Shown in pieces: positions 43,288 through 55,716 of a DNA stretch of 64,000 bases. The DNA is from Rhinopithecus roxellana (lineage: Eukaryota > Chordata > Mammalia > Primates > Cercopithecidae), in NCBI RefSeq assembly GCF_007565055.1, contig NC_044551.1, positions 97,680,089 to 97,744,088 on the forward strand, read 5' to 3'. Below the pieces are notes generated by a model, which did not search any database, was not told the origin of the DNA, and worked only from the letters and a program-made list of their open reading frames with translations. The translations under genes and the position numbers were made by a program. How positions within the stretch are numbered: the first letter of the stretch is position 1; the number at the start of each line of letters is the position of its first letter.

Positions 43288-43590
43288 TTTTTTTTTTTTT
43301 TTTTTTTTTGAGACGGAATCTCGCTCTATGGCCCAGGCTGGAGTGCAGTGGCCGGATCTCAGCTCACTGCAAGCTCCGCCTCCCAGGTTTACGCCATTCT
43401 CCTGCCTCAGCCTCCTGAGTAGCTGGGATTACAGACGCCCGCCACCTCGCCTGGCTAGTTTTTTGTATTTTTTAGTAGAGACGGGGTTTCACGGTGTTAG
43501 CCAGGATGGTCTCGATCTCCTGACCTCGTGATCCACCCGTCTCGGCCTCCCAAAGTGCTGGGATTACAGGCTTGAGCCACCGCGCCTGCC
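43288..43590 (-). mobile_element. Cercopithecid AluY (AluYR-type), antisense
   Basis: Poly-T to 43309, then 'gagacggaatctcgctctat', 'gtggccggatctcagctcac', 'cgcctggctagttttttg' and 'ggcttgagccaccgcgcc', the reverse complements of the Old World monkey AluY changes. TSD of about 15 bp around 43273-43287 and 43591-43606, one mismatch. The unbroken T run is long (about 27), a sign of youth. Confidence 0.94.
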
Positions 43591-43606
43591 TTTTTTTCTG
43601 ATTTTT

Positions 43607-44505
43607 AATGCATCTTCCAGAGGTTGGGGCACAGGGAGTATGAATATAAGTCAGGAAAAGAGGGATAGAGGAGTTATTTTAGAACAATCAACAAGAAAAA
43701 ACCAACCAGATAATCTGTAATCTTTTAAAAAATAACTGATGGCTGTACAGAATTTTTATGAAAGCATAATAACTTCCAGAACATAGGCGAGTCGGTACAC
43801 ATTCCAACCCAGTAGCCACCACCTAACGTAAGTCACGTGTCTTTAACCCTGAGTTTACTAAGTTGCATACAAATTGAGCATATGCACGTGGGCATTGGAG
43901 GGGCATGTTGACAAAAATTTCATTACTTTAAGGAGTCCTGATACCGAAAAAGAAGAAAAATCTCAGAACTAGAGTAATGACGCCCAAGAGCTCATCTAAA
44001 GACCTTTTATTTTGACCACTCAATAATGAAATGAACTAGATAGGGGTGGTGTGGTATATCTATTTTTGTAATATAGACCACTGTATTTTCTTCCTAGTTT
44101 TTATTTAAAACAGTGATGATGGATACTAGTTGACAGTCTTAGGTTGTCTCCAATTTAAAAATAATTCTCTCTGTCTTTTCTCTGTTTCTTTTTCTCTTTT
44201 TGTAAGAGCCACAGAGCTCAAACGACTTACAATTAGCATTATTGAGTCCAGTTGCTTAAAAAAGAATTTGGACTATAAGTGTAGAACAATTTTCCATAAC
44301 AAAGGTTAAAATCAAAGGATAGCTTAAATGATGCTTAATTAACTCCAAATCAAATTAATCAGGAAACCTATTCTTTTAGACAAGGTTTGCAAACTAATTT
44401 TAAGTGCTGGTGTAGCCTAGACGTCTCTTAGCTATGCAGATGCTCATTCCCTGCCTGCCAGAGACCCTGAGACACTAGGTCATATATGCAACTCAGGAAC
44501 TTGTC
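43607..44505. other. No gene or repeat seen
   Basis: Single-copy-looking; no supported feature. Confidence 0.4.
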
Positions 44506-44562
44506 CTTCTTTTTTCTTTTCTTTCCTTTCCTTTCCTTTTTTTTTTCTTTTCTTTTCTTTCT
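44506..44562. repeat. Pyrimidine-rich (CTTT/CCTTT)n tract
   Basis: About 57 bp of C/T only, with CTTTC and CCTTT units. Low complexity; length variation likely. Confidence 0.95.
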
Positions 44563-44705
44563 CAAGCACCCCCCAATTCTTTGCGAGGTAGGTGTCTTCA
44601 GAGCACATTTTGATCATCACACAACAAGAAGGCAACTGTGATACTTCAGGTGAGAAGAGAATCAGCATTCAGGTCTGTGTGAGGTTTTGGAACAGTCCTC
44701 TAGTG

Positions 44706-45232
44706 CAGGGGTCCCTAACTCCCTGGCCATGGACCTGTATTGGTCTGTGGCCTGTTAGAAACTGGGCCACACAGCAGGAGTTGAGTGGCAGGTGAGTAAG
44801 CAAAGATTCATCTGTATTTACAGCCTTCCCCCATCACTCTCATTACCACCTGAGCTCTGCCTCCTGTCAGATCAGTGGTGGCATTAGAGTCTCATAGAAG
44901 TGCAAATCCTACTGTGAGCTGCACATGTGAAGGATCTAGGCTGCACACTCCTTATGAGATTCTAATGCCTTGTAATCTATCACTGTCTCTCATCATCCCC
45001 AGATGGGATGCCTAGTTACAGGAAAATAAGCTCAGGATTCTGATTCTACATTATGGTGAGTTGTATAATTATTTTATTATATATTACAATGTAATAATAA
45101 TAGAAATAAAGGGTGCAATAAATGCGCTTGAATCATCTTGAAACCATCCCCATAACCCAGGCCCCCTGGTTCTCTGGAAAAACTGTCTCCCACAAAAGCA
45201 GTCCCTGGCACCAAAACGTTTGGGGACTGCTG
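44706..45232 (+). mobile_element. MER1A (hAT-Charlie non-autonomous DNA transposon)
   Basis: Ends 'caggggtccctaactcc' and 'cgtttggggactgctg', 527 bp, the MER1A size. Internal 'ctgcctcctgtcagatcagt' and 'ccttatgagattctaatgcc'. Exact 8-bp TSD 'ctctagtg' (44698-44705 and 45233-45240). Cut-and-paste element, no transposase of its own, now immobile. Confidence 0.95.
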
Positions 45233-45320
45233 CTCTAGTGGAAGGTACACAGCCCAGGTTTAAGGTCTGGTTCTACCATTCACTCCATGAATCTGGTTTC
45301 CTGTTGTATTATAATTGGGG

Positions 45321-45763
45321 AGTATGTTCATTTTCTGGGGGCTACCAAAACAAAGTACCATAAACTGGGTGACTTAAAACAAAATAAATGTATTATCTCA
45401 CTGTTCTGGAGGCTAGAAGTTCAGCATTAAAATGAGCACAGGGCCAAGGTCCCTCTGAGACTGTGGGTAGCGACCTTCCCTGCCTCTTCCTAGCTTTTAG
45501 CTTCTAGTGGTGACTGTCAACCTTCTGCATTCCCAGGTTGCAGCTGCATCTCTCCAGCCCAGCCTCTTCCTTTGCCATCCGGTTGTGCTCCTTCTGTGTG
45601 CTCCACTCCTCTTTCTATAAGAGAACCTGTCGTATTGGATAAGGCCCACCCTATCCCAACATGACCTAACACTTACTTAAATAATTACATCAGCAGCAAC
45701 CCTATTTCAAGTGGGGGGGTCACCTTCTGAGGTTCTTTTTGAAAGACACAAACCCATAATACA
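45321..45763 (-). mobile_element. MLT1-type MaLR LTR, antisense
   Basis: 'caaagtaccataaactgggt', 'tgttctggaggctagaagtt', 'gataaggcccaccctatcc' and the end 'aacccataataca' follow antisense MLT1. Old. Confidence 0.85.
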
Positions 45764-45792
45764 GAAAGAAGGAGTATGTGCCTAGAACAGGT

Positions 45793-45975
45793 TAGGGGTT
45801 CCCAAATCAGAGTCAGAAACTGATCCAGCCAGACTCTCTAACGGTCTCTTAGGAAACACACTACAATTACAGGTTTCACTAACCTGACCACCAGGTCCTG
45901 ACTCAGTAGGTAGGAGATTGCGCCTTAGAATGTGTATTATCCTTCTGTAGGAAATCCCCACTCTGAGTAACCCTG
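45793..45975 (+). mobile_element. MER5-like DNA transposon fossil
   Basis: 'ttaggggttcccaaatcaga' near the start and 'cctgactcagtaggtaggag' with 'ccttagaatgtgtatta' resemble MER5A. Diverged and without clear TSD. Confidence 0.4.
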
Positions 45976-47475
45976 CCAGATCACACCCCTAATTGATGTT
46001 TTGCTGAATGTATTGCGTAAAAGATAAGTTATAACTACATAGAACGTATGCAATAATCCCATATAACTACATGTATTATACTGTCTTCACGATGCACTTT
46101 GACCATATGTTCATCTATTTTGGCAGGAGTGGGGGCGTGAGGTTCTCAACTTACACTTGCTTAACTTATAGCTCGTGCTTTTAAGGAAAACTAAAGCTCA
46201 TTCTAAGAATTGTCTTTATAAAATTAAAGGTGTTGTTGATGTTTGATTTTTCCACCATTTTAATTATCAGAAAGATGATGAAAATTGGGTTGTTCCCTCC
46301 CATTATGACCGATTTCCTCTCATTAATAGAGACAAAGGCTCTTCTTGAAGTGGAACTAAAATGTAAACATGAGTTCACCCTGGTCTCTAAAGACTTCAAG
46401 AGGCCATGCATTTGATCAAAATGACATGTTCTAAATCCTCCTTTCATGATAGAATACAGATAAAATACAGATAGACTGAAGCCAAAAGCGTTCCTTGCTG
46501 CAGACACACTCAATAATACGTACATTGTTAATCCCTGGCTGTTTCAAAGTAATTGTAGGCTTCTGCATGGAACCAATTTTCTGATTTTTGGAGACTAAGA
46601 TAATTCAAATTGCATGTCCTTAACTATGATAATAAGTGGAGTCTGCCAGTGGTTGCTTGTGTGAGCCGGTCATGCTGGAGGAAAGAATTGGGCCTTCATA
46701 TGTCTTACAAACTATAGTTTTCTCTTTAGCCCTTTCCTTAGCAAATGGAGTCATGCCAATCTAAGTATTTAGAAGTGTCTCACAGAATCACTGAGTTGCC
46801 GATAGAGTGGAGTTAATTATTATTATTACATAATTGTTGTTTCAAATGTCACATTTTCAGTAAGCAAACTTGGTTGATACTTTTTGGATAATTTATGGTC
46901 AATTCTTATTTTTCTTTGAGTATTTTTAGTTGCAATTATGTTCCAATGGGACTTTCTTTTTTTCTACAGCGGCATTGTTACTGATCTGCATTTAGTTTGC
47001 CATATACTCTGCAGTATATTTGTCTTCCCTGGTGAGGTTGTATATAAAGTGAGGTATAGATTTTTGATATTCTTAAGTCGGGTACATAAAACATTTTGCC
47101 TCAAATTATTTCAGAAAAAGTGTTTTTTTTTTTAATTTACAAAATCTGAATTAGCCAAATGCTTTAATCAGTTCTTATATGCATATTGTGTGTTGCTGAG
47201 AATTGAGGAAGGGTGATTCAATGCAGAGGACGTTTGTGAATTTTTTGAGTCAGGTTGGAGGCAGAATTAGAGAAAATTTTCTATTGATATTTTTGGTTTT
47301 TCCACTCACCACTGAACTCATGATTTCCAGGTTTCTAGGAGTCACGTAGCTCTTGAAAGACCAACTACTCTCTGTGTCTCTGGGTCAAAAGTTATCAAAA
47401 AGAAGCAAGAAAATCTAAACCAAAATAGTCCAACGGCTATTTATGGCTTTTCACATAAATATTTAGACCTTCATT
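45976..47475. other. No gene or repeat seen
   Basis: AT-rich, single-copy-looking. The longest frame (46181-46525, minus, 114 codons) shows no domain. Confidence 0.4.
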
Positions 47476-47490
47476 AGAAAACATTAGATT

Positions 47491-47776
47491 GGTGCTGTAA
47501 TCCCAGCACTTTGGGAGGCTGAGACGGGCGGATCACGAGGTCAGGAGATCGAGACCATCCTGGCTAACACGGTGAAACCCCGTCTCTACTAAAAATACAA
47601 AAAAAAAAAAAACTAGCCGGGTGAGGTGGCGGGCGCCTGTAGTCCCAGCTACTAGGGAGGCTGAGGCAGGAGAATGGCGGGAACCCGGGAGGCGGAGCTT
47701 GCAGTGAGCTGAGATCCGGCCACTGCACTCCAGCCCGGGTGACAGAGCGAGACTCCGTCTCAAAAAAAAAAAAAAA
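47491..47776 (+). mobile_element. Cercopithecid AluY, 5' truncated
   Basis: Begins at 'ggtgctgtaatcccagcact', lacking about the first 20 bp of the Alu. Carries 'actagccgggtgaggtggcg', 'gcgggaacccgggagg' and 'gagatccggccactgc'. The middle A-run is expanded to 13 A. Exact 15-bp TSD 'agaaaacattagatt' at 47476-47490 and 47777-47791. Young. Confidence 0.96.
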
Positions 47777-47791
47777 AGAAAACATTAGATT

Positions 47792-48373
47792 TAAGCAAAG
47801 AGTAGTATATGCAGGTCAGTCTCAGAATTTACCAGCTATTCATCAGCATTAAGTCATTGAGGTTTCTCCCTTTTGTTGAGGTGGTTTCTTTTTGGCCAGA
47901 GAGCGTCGTCATTGTCATGCTTCAGTTCTTTCATTTGTGCACTAATTAATTAATTAATACTTAAATATTTATTGGACATTTACTGGATGCATATACTGGG
48001 GATTAAATACCTTAAGAGAACCTCTCAGTTGAACTGAAGAGATAGACATATAAAAAAAATTCCAACATGGAAACATGATAAATCTTGGAATGGAATGTAA
48101 TAGAAAAACAAAATGCAATAAAAAATGCATGAAGAACATAACATGAAATTCAGGATAGTAAGACACTCTTCATGGAATGAGGTCTTTTGTCTGTAATTGT
48201 AAAGATAAAGTACTCTTGATCTTCATAAATCTTCACTAATTTATTTTCCAAATATTTACGAAGTATTAACAAAGTATTGGCCACTGTGCTAAAGATGACT
48301 GTGAAGTACATGATTCTTGCCTTAAAGACTCCCAGATTAAGACAGCTAAGTGAATGAAGAAACATGGCTCTAT
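47792..48373. other. No gene; possible old repeat
   Basis: About 47955-48350 contains phrases typical of an old medium-reiterated mammalian repeat ('gccactgtgctaaagatg'). 47945-47958 is 'taattaattaatta'. Not nameable. Confidence 0.3.
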
Positions 48374-48668
48374 TCGGGTACGGTGGCTCAGGCCTGTAAT
48401 CCAGCACTTTGGGAGACCGAGGCGGGCAGATCACCTGCGGTCAGGAATTCCAGACCAGAATGGCCAACATGGTGAAACCCCCTCTCTACTAAAAATACAA
48501 AAATTAGCCAGGCATGCTGGCAGGTTCTTGTAATCCTAGCTACTCCGGAGGCTGAGGCAGGAGAATCGCTTGAACCCGGGAGGCGGAGCTTGCAGTGAGC
48601 CAAGACTGCGCCACTGCACTCCAGCCTGGAGACAGAGCGAGATCCGTCTAAAAAAAAAAAAAAAAAAA
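48374..48668 (+). mobile_element. Alu SINE (AluS-like)
   Basis: Starts 'cgggtacggtggctcaggcc', A-tail 48650-48668. Several single-base deletions ('gtaatccagcac', 'gagatccgtcta'). No certain TSD. Confidence 0.94.
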
Positions 48669-51229
48669 GGGTCACAGCTCTGTGAAAGTGCTGACTCAGA
48701 ACTGAAGGCTGTCATGGCTCATACAGGAAGTATTGCTTGAAAAGTAAAGTGAGACTTTTTGGTTTGCAAAGACCCAGTCCACTCAAATGAGCTCAAATAA
48801 AAATGGCGGCATTGAAAGACAATGAAGTTGTCACGCAAACGTAATGGAGCCAGTATCGAGTCTCTGGGAGAACTAGCCGTCAGGAGCCACACGGTGTCTG
48901 CCTCTTTCTGAATCTGTAAGTGGTCTCATTCTGCTTCTTTCTGCCTATGCTTTTTCTATACTGAGTCACCGGTATTTTATTGAACAATATTTTTTTTTCA
49001 ATAGATTCCTTGTTATCATCTCCTTTTTTAAAAAAATAAAATTACCTAAAGTCTTCAAGATTGCGCTTTGTGACTAACACACTGGAAATTGCTGACATTT
49101 CCAGTTGACTCTTCTCTGTAGATCAAAATGTTTTTAATTGAGAAAATACTTTCTACAGTTACTTACATAAATGCTAAATTTGGAGTAAATACTGCTAGAG
49201 CTTACTGATTCTACTTTTAGTATTGAAATAAATAACTGGTTCAGCCTGAATGTTTTTACATTCTATTTACAATGTTATATTTGTAAACTGAGGTTACAAT
49301 GGGCATTCAAAATAATGTTACATGTTTCACCTCCAACGGAATGAATTTCCAAAAATTTGCTTTGATTCTATGATGCACATGAAGAAAACCAAATTTTTCT
49401 GGAATTAACTTTATTTTTCATTTGAAGTGTCTGGTAATACTGAAATAAAATTAAGATCACTTAATCTGGCGTGAAATTCTTCTGCTAATGAAGCACAAAT
49501 ATTGACAGTTACTGCTTCACTTTTTTGTGCATGCATAAAACAACTTGGAACCAAAAATAAACAAAATTAATTTAGCAAAGCACTGATTGATCTCGGTGAA
49601 AAGTCATTAACTTTTGATAGAAGATATTAATTATTTTTAAACAGATTATGTGTCCTGTGAATTTCATGAAGTCAGAAAAGTTTTGGGAGAGTGAAGGCCA
49701 GAAGCTAGATGATAAGTAAGTGCTAATTCTGAAGGGTGTGACATCTCTGATTCAAAATGGAGTGTTAAAATTTTACTTTTTAAAATAAAATTATAATGTC
49801 CAATTCAGTCTCCTAAGTAATAATGACCTTACTTTAGCTGAAAAAGCACATAGCATTAATGAAGACACAAAATAATAAATACAATTGTATTTTCCCAGAA
49901 TGTAAAGATACGATCAACGTTTGTCATGCAGAGCATCTAGGCAGAGTCACACTCAGCAGTGGCAGGTCCTCGTTTCTGAGCTGCGTCCTTAGCAGAGGGC
50001 TGGTAATTGCACGGAGACTGACTCTTCCCTGTTCTCTGTCCTCCAGTGGCGTGGGTTTCTGCTCCTTCTGCTCCTCCCAGTGGTTCAGGGTCAGTAGCAA
50101 GATGTGAAGGGAGAGTGCTGAGGGGGAGGAGGGTGGAGGAAGTTGAGAAAGACAGCAGCTTTAGATGAGTGCAGAGGCCACTCTTCAAGTCACCAAATTT
50201 AAATGTTGCTTGTGCTGCTCATTAACATGTTGGGAAATCCTTGACTCTTTCAGGATTCCAGTTCCCTCATCTATTAATAAAATGAGAAATTGCCACAAAG
50301 ACCTCCCTGCCTTGGAAATTCAAAGACTATAGGCTCTATAATTCAATGATAGAACTTTTTTTTATGAGGGGTGTTAGTTACTAAAAGTGTAGCCTATTTA
50401 TTTTGAGCTTTGAGTATAGGAAAACTTGTTGAGGTAAAAATATTCTCATCTAAGATTATTCAGGTAGAACTTTACCATTCAACGTAGGGATTCTGAAACA
50501 TGATTACAGAAAAGCACTATGGTGCAGAGCTCCACGTGGTGATGTCAAATCCAATAATTCAATTAAAATCCTATAAAAATTTCCTATCTCCTATTGGCAG
50601 GGTCCAAGTCAGGACATACTGCATTTCTTCTGTTTCATTCTTTTGTTAGAGTTAAATACTACTGCATTCTAGGGTGGATGTTTTTATTTATTTTTAAAAC
50701 CCAGAATGCTCTTTGTCATTTGACAGTGCAGCATACTAAACTACTTAAAATACTTCGTGAGTGAAATCACATGTGTGAAATGTGGTTTAAGTTACTAGAG
50801 CCCCTGAAGGGCAGCACTTGGGTTTAGTTGGCCTCTTCTGTTTTACCTAATTTCTCAATCCCACCTATTCTTTTTCCTCACTTCCTTAAATCCCAGTAAT
50901 TATCTTAGGCATAAAGCAGATTTCTATGCATAGACAGTTGATTTAGATTGGTAAAATGGGCTAGGTAAAAAATATATATATACTTAAGCAATTTTTATCT
51001 GGTTTAAATGGCTTGAAAGAACCATGGTACTCAGAGCTTCAGAGATGCCCTGTCTTCTGATTTTGCATTCTCACAATTCTCTCTGATTTAAAGGAGCAAT
51101 GCAGTGAATTTTTATAAGCACAAAACTTCCCGATTTTATGTTTTGACATCATAGGTATGTATAGACAGCCTCGGTGTTAGAGGCTTAGCACTGTGATGTA
51201 CACATGTAAGTTCACAAAGGAATGAGAGT
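48669..51229. other. 2.5 kb with no gene or repeat recognised
   Basis: AT-rich single-copy-looking DNA. Short open frames only. A small (TA)n run near 50973-50982. Confidence 0.4.
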
Positions 51230-51445
51230 TTACAAGGGCCGGGATTTCTCTTTGTTTACTGTTATATCACTTTTGTCTACAACAGTGCTTGGCACATAAG
51301 CTTGCTAAATAGATTAAGTAATGAATGTGAGGGTAATCCATACTCTCCTGAGGACGAGAATCCCACCTGTTTTGTACAACTCTGTGTCTGCAATCCCTAG
51401 AACAGTGTTTGCCTCCCATTTGTTGAGTGAGTGAATGTACTTCAG
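51230..51445 (+). mobile_element. L2 LINE 3'-end fossils (two adjacent)
   Basis: 'acagtgcttggcacataagc' near 51284 and 'cctagaacagtgtttgcctc' near 51397, each followed by a GAATG-type ending, are two L2-like 3' ends in the same direction. Confidence 0.45.
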
Positions 51446-52070
51446 GACTCGGTTCTTGCCATTAAGGAGCCTGAATCTGGTTTGGAAGACAGATTGGCAA
51501 AATATTGAAGAGCAGTAGCAGTTTGGGATTGTAATGAAAAATTATCACTAGAAAGTCATAGTTTGATTGTCAAAGTAATGATATAAACAATTGTTCTAGA
51601 TGTTCAAAGTAGGAAAATAATGTACAACATAAATCATCCCGCACATTTTGACATTGTTGGATACTGATTGATTGCGCAATTGATGGATTGAATGGATCTT
51701 TGAGTGCCTCTACATTCCAGGCAATATATTGGTGGGGAGTCAATAGTAAGATAGTTGTATTTCCTGCCCAAATTGAACTCATAATCTAATGGGTTCCATT
51801 GATAATCTTGTTTTTTAACAATAAAAAAATAAATAAGTGTTTATTTTTGAAGGGAAAAAAATGGAACATTGAAATAAAGAGTAACAGGGTATTATACTAG
51901 AAAGGGTGACTTCTAAGGATATAACTGTTAAGCTCTGTAAAGAATATTCTAGGTAGAGAAGGAGGTATGCAAAGGCCCAGAGGCCCTAAGGCAATAAGGA
52001 ATGCAGTCGTGAGACCTCTTCTACCTCAGTGTGAATAAGGAGGTAGGTTCTGAAGGATTTTAATCAAGGA
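51446..52070. other. No gene; old repeat suspected near the end
   Basis: 51930-52070 ('caaaggcccagaggcccta') and 52489 onward look like one old mammalian repeat split by the LTR at 52071. Not nameable. Confidence 0.3.
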
Positions 52071-52488
52071 TGATACAGTTTGTATATTTGTCTCTGCCTA
52101 AATCTTATGTTGGATTGTATTCCTCAGTGCTGGAGGTGGGGTCTAGGGGGAGGTGTTTGCATCATGGGGGCTGATCCTTCATAGCTTGATGTTGCCTTGA
52201 TAATAGTGAGTTTTCAAAAACTATGGTTATTTAAAAGTGTGTGGCACCCCCTCACCACCAACTCTCTTGCTCCTGCTTTTGTCATGTGATGTGCCTGCTC
52301 CCCCTTTGCTTTCTACCATGATTCTCTACCATGGCCTCAGAGAAGCTCCCTGAGGCCTCCCCAGAAGCTGAGCGATGTGAGTGCTGTGCTTCCTGCAGAG
52401 CCTGCAGAACCATGAGCCAACTAAACCTCTTTTCCTTGTCAATGACACAGTCTCAGATATTCCGTTTTTAACAACGCAAGCTAATACA
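52071..52488 (+). mobile_element. MaLR LTR (MLT1A / MSTD-like)
   Basis: From 'tgatacagtttgtatatttg' to 'gcaagctaataca', with 'taaaagtgtgtggcaccccc', 'cctccccagaagctgagc' and 'ccatgagccaactaaacctc'. Solo LTR. Flanks do not show a convincing TSD. Confidence 0.88.
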
Positions 52489-53124
52489 GGTGAGATGGGT
52501 TACCATGTGTAGAGAAAGCAAGAACGGAAGTGATTCAGTTTGTTTTAATAGTTCATCAAAAGAATGATGGAGAACGTAACTAAGGTAGTAGCAGTGAAGA
52601 AGGCCGGTTATGGAAAGATTTGTAAAATAAAAGGATTTGCTGTTGGAGAAAACCAAAAAACAAAAGAACAACAACTAAACCTGGAAGTGGGTTAAAAGTG
52701 GGAATAGAGGATTTTCCCTAAGTGTCTGATATAAATAATGGGTGGATAGTACTGCTTTTTACCAAAGTGGAAAATGGCGTTGGGAAGAGACAAATCTGGG
52801 GTGGAGAAGCGTGGATGCTGTGGTGGGCAGGTTGTCTTTGAGATGTCTTCCCGACAAACTCAGAGATGCCAGGTAAGACTAGGGAACTGAATGTGTAAAA
52901 GTACATATCAGAGAAAAGGGCCTAACTAATGATATAAATGTGAAAGTCCTCAGTATGTTGATGGACAGCAGTGGAGAGTCAGCCGGTCATATTAAAATTT
53001 AAGCCTTCACTTTACAGAACGCCTATCTGGAACCGTGAGTGAATTCTTCTTTAACATATATATTTAACATTGGGACAAGGATATCATCTGTTAGTTAATA
53101 TTTTGCTACATTTAAAAAAGTATG
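52489..53124. other. No gene seen
   Basis: Continuation of the suspected old repeat for 100-200 bp, then unassigned sequence. Confidence 0.3.
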
Positions 53125-53140
53125 TTAAGGTAGTGTTTCT

Positions 53141-53256
53141 TTTTTTTTTTTTTTTTTTTTTTGAAACGTGAAAGGAAGTTTATTAAGAAAGTAAAGGAAT
53201 AAAAGAATGGTTACTCCATAGACAGAACAGCCCTGAGGGCTGCTGGTTGCCCATTT
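53141..53256 (-). mobile_element. Tiny retrocopy of an ERV LTR transcript 3' end
   Basis: On the minus strand about 90 bp (ATGGGCAACCAGCAGCCCTC ... TTTCACGTTTC) run into a poly(A) of about 22. AATAAA lies about 20 nt before the tail ('TTCTTAATAAACTTCC'). The sequence resembles the R region of a gammaretroviral LTR. 'ttaaggtagtgtttct' occurs at 53125-53140 and 53257-53272, a 16-bp TSD. Taken together this is a strongly 5'-truncated, L1-mediated copy of a polyadenylated RNA that ended in an LTR. Confidence 0.82.
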
Positions 53257-53272
53257 TTAAGGTAGTGTTTCT

Positions 53273-55282
53273 AGACTACCCATATACTCGATTCTTCTGT
53301 GCACACATCTTGTTACAGGTATCTCTCATTTTCAGTAAAGAAACTATATAGTTAGAAAAATCTAAAGACCCCAAATTTTTAAACTGAACATAATCAGGAT
53401 AAGCACATTACATATTCATGATACCTAACCTGGCCAGGGCTTTTGTGATTTGGCTCTATTTCTGTACCAAGGCATCTGAGACACAGAGAGATGACAGATG
53501 TTTGCATCTGCCTGGTTGAAGCCAGGAACTTTGTGAGGAATAAGAAACTCAAAACCCCTTTGGAATCAGAGGAGGAGCAGAAGCCTGGAAGGCAGTGTAC
53601 ATACAGAACATATTAATTAAGCACCTACTCTGAACGTCCTGCAGATGATAGGAGGGCAAGGTGCAGACCACAGGGAGGTTTTTCCATCTGATTCTGGGCA
53701 TAACCTCCTGATCCAGCCTGTGTGTATGCTCCAAATAATTTCAAAGTTTCTTGCAGCATCTGGGTGTTCTCCAGTATTCATTGGAGATCCTGCGTGGCCA
53801 CCTGAGAATGTACAAGTACCCAAAGCTAGGATGGGGATTTGTTCCTCTCTGTATCTCCAGTCTTCCCATCACCCTGTATCTTTTGTCTCCTTCACCTCTT
53901 CTCCCATTTACCTTTATTTTCTATCCCACCTTTATAAAAACATCTCTCTTTCCTCCTCAATGCTTTATCTTGCTCTCTTCTTAAAGTGACTGACAGCTAT
54001 TTTTATTTGTATTTCTATACCAGGCATTGATGATGTATTTTCCGCTTCTCTTCTTACCATTTCTCCTTCAGCCCTAGATCTTTTTATGCCAGGACTAGGT
54101 TGGTATACAATCATGGATGGTATCTGGCTACCTTGATTTTTATACAAAAAACATAAATCTGATTTCCGAAGATAAGTCACAGGGCCGTCCATCCTTTCCC
54201 AATATTGTCTGCGCACTGCATTGGCAACTCAAGTAGCCCATCTTTAGAGATGGAAAGGAATTGGGTCTCTGACTGGATTCCCATTTCTCAGTGAATGGGA
54301 CAGAGAGGCACAAAACTGTAAAACAAGAAGGTTTGTTTCCAGATGAAAACCAAATGTATGGAATCTCATTGTAGTGCCTGGTCCACTTTCTGCCTATATG
54401 TCTTAGCAGGTGTAAAGGGGTACCCTTACTTAATTTTCCCTACTAATCCACTCCCAAGTTCCTTTACCCAAAAAATTTGTGATCCAAACAAACTTTTAGT
54501 TACCATAGCTAGAAATATAACCTCTGGCATGCAAGAAGCTGAACTTGAGTGCCAGCACTTCATTGCTGATGCCAAACACCACATTGCCTGGCATCCTGGT
54601 GTTGAAGAATTCTCTTTGCTGGTTGATTTTTGCTTCAGGGAATGAATAATCAACTCTCAGATCTCTTAACCATTTGTAAATCTCTGAGACATTATCCTCA
54701 GAGGAAAAAATTCCTTTTTTCATTTTTCATTTAAGGGAACTTAAGCCAATAATCCAAAGTGCTTTTATTCTCAGTTCTATTTGCTTGAATGATCCAAGTT
54801 GTGTCTTTTTCTTTGGAGTTTTGTTTGTTTTCAAACCAGAAGAGCATGTTAAGTAAAGTTTGTAGAATAACAAAAGTGCTCAGTACTTGATAATACACTC
54901 TTGGAATATTTGAATACAGCTATATTTGCAGCAATGAGGTGATGTACTTTAGGGTGTTTGGCAAGGAATACAGGTTAGGAATTGTCCCAGAAAATGTCTT
55001 TTCACGTAGCTGGTCATTGACTTAAATGAGGAGTGTCCTGGAATCATACTTACATGACATTGTTGGGTCTCTGAACATTGTTTAGTTCCTTTGCATTGAA
55101 TGATCAAGAGTGGGTTCCACTGAGAGCACATTCTTCATTGAAAACAGGAGCACCTGCTTTCAGTTAAGATACTGGGAGCAAGGTGGGACAAGTATCGTGG
55201 ACACATAAGACCTGGGCTCTACTCACAAGGAACATACAGTCTAGTTGAGAAGTTAAGACGTTACATTGTGGCCATTAAAAAT
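53273..55282. other. 2 kb with no gene or repeat recognised
   Basis: Pyrimidine-rich around 53830-54080. Open frames of 100-114 codons (53645-53989 +, 54343-54645 +) show no domain. Confidence 0.4.
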
Positions 55283-55291
55283 GCAAATCCT

Positions 55292-55594
55292 GACTGGGTG
55301 TGGTGGTTCACGCCTGTAATCCCAGCAGTTTGGGAGGCGGAGGTGGTTGGATCACCTGAGGTCAGGAGTTTGAGACCAGCCTGGCCAACTTGGTGAAAAC
55401 CTGTCTCTACTAAAAATACAAAAATTAGCTGGGTTTGGTGGTGCACGCCTGTAATCCCAGCTACTAGGGAGGCTGAGGCAGGAGAATTACTTGAACCTGG
55501 GAAGTGGAGGTTGTAGTGAGCTGAGATTGTGCCACTACACTCCACCCTGGGTGACAGAGCAGGACTCCGTCTCAAAAAAACTAAAAAAAAAAAA
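55292..55594 (+). mobile_element. Alu SINE (AluS-like)
   Basis: Starts 'gactgggtgtggtggttcac', A-tail to 55594 with one CT interruption. TSD 'gcaaatcct' (55283-55291 and 55595-55603). Confidence 0.94.
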
Positions 55595-55716
55595 GCAAAT
55601 CCTGTTTGCCCCACCTTCAAACACAGATAGAATCAGGCCACTTGTTGTTATGTCTGTGGCTATTACTCTTGTCTTAGACAACATTATCGCTCATCTTGAT
55701 TATTGCTATAACTTTC

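Noticed and set aside
46181..46525. Open frame of 114 codons, minus strand
   Set aside because: AT-rich single-copy DNA, no domain, and an overlapping open frame on the other strand.
54343..54645. Open frame of 100 codons with an opposite-strand frame
   Set aside because: No recognised domain, no splice or promoter context; length within chance expectation for 64 kb.
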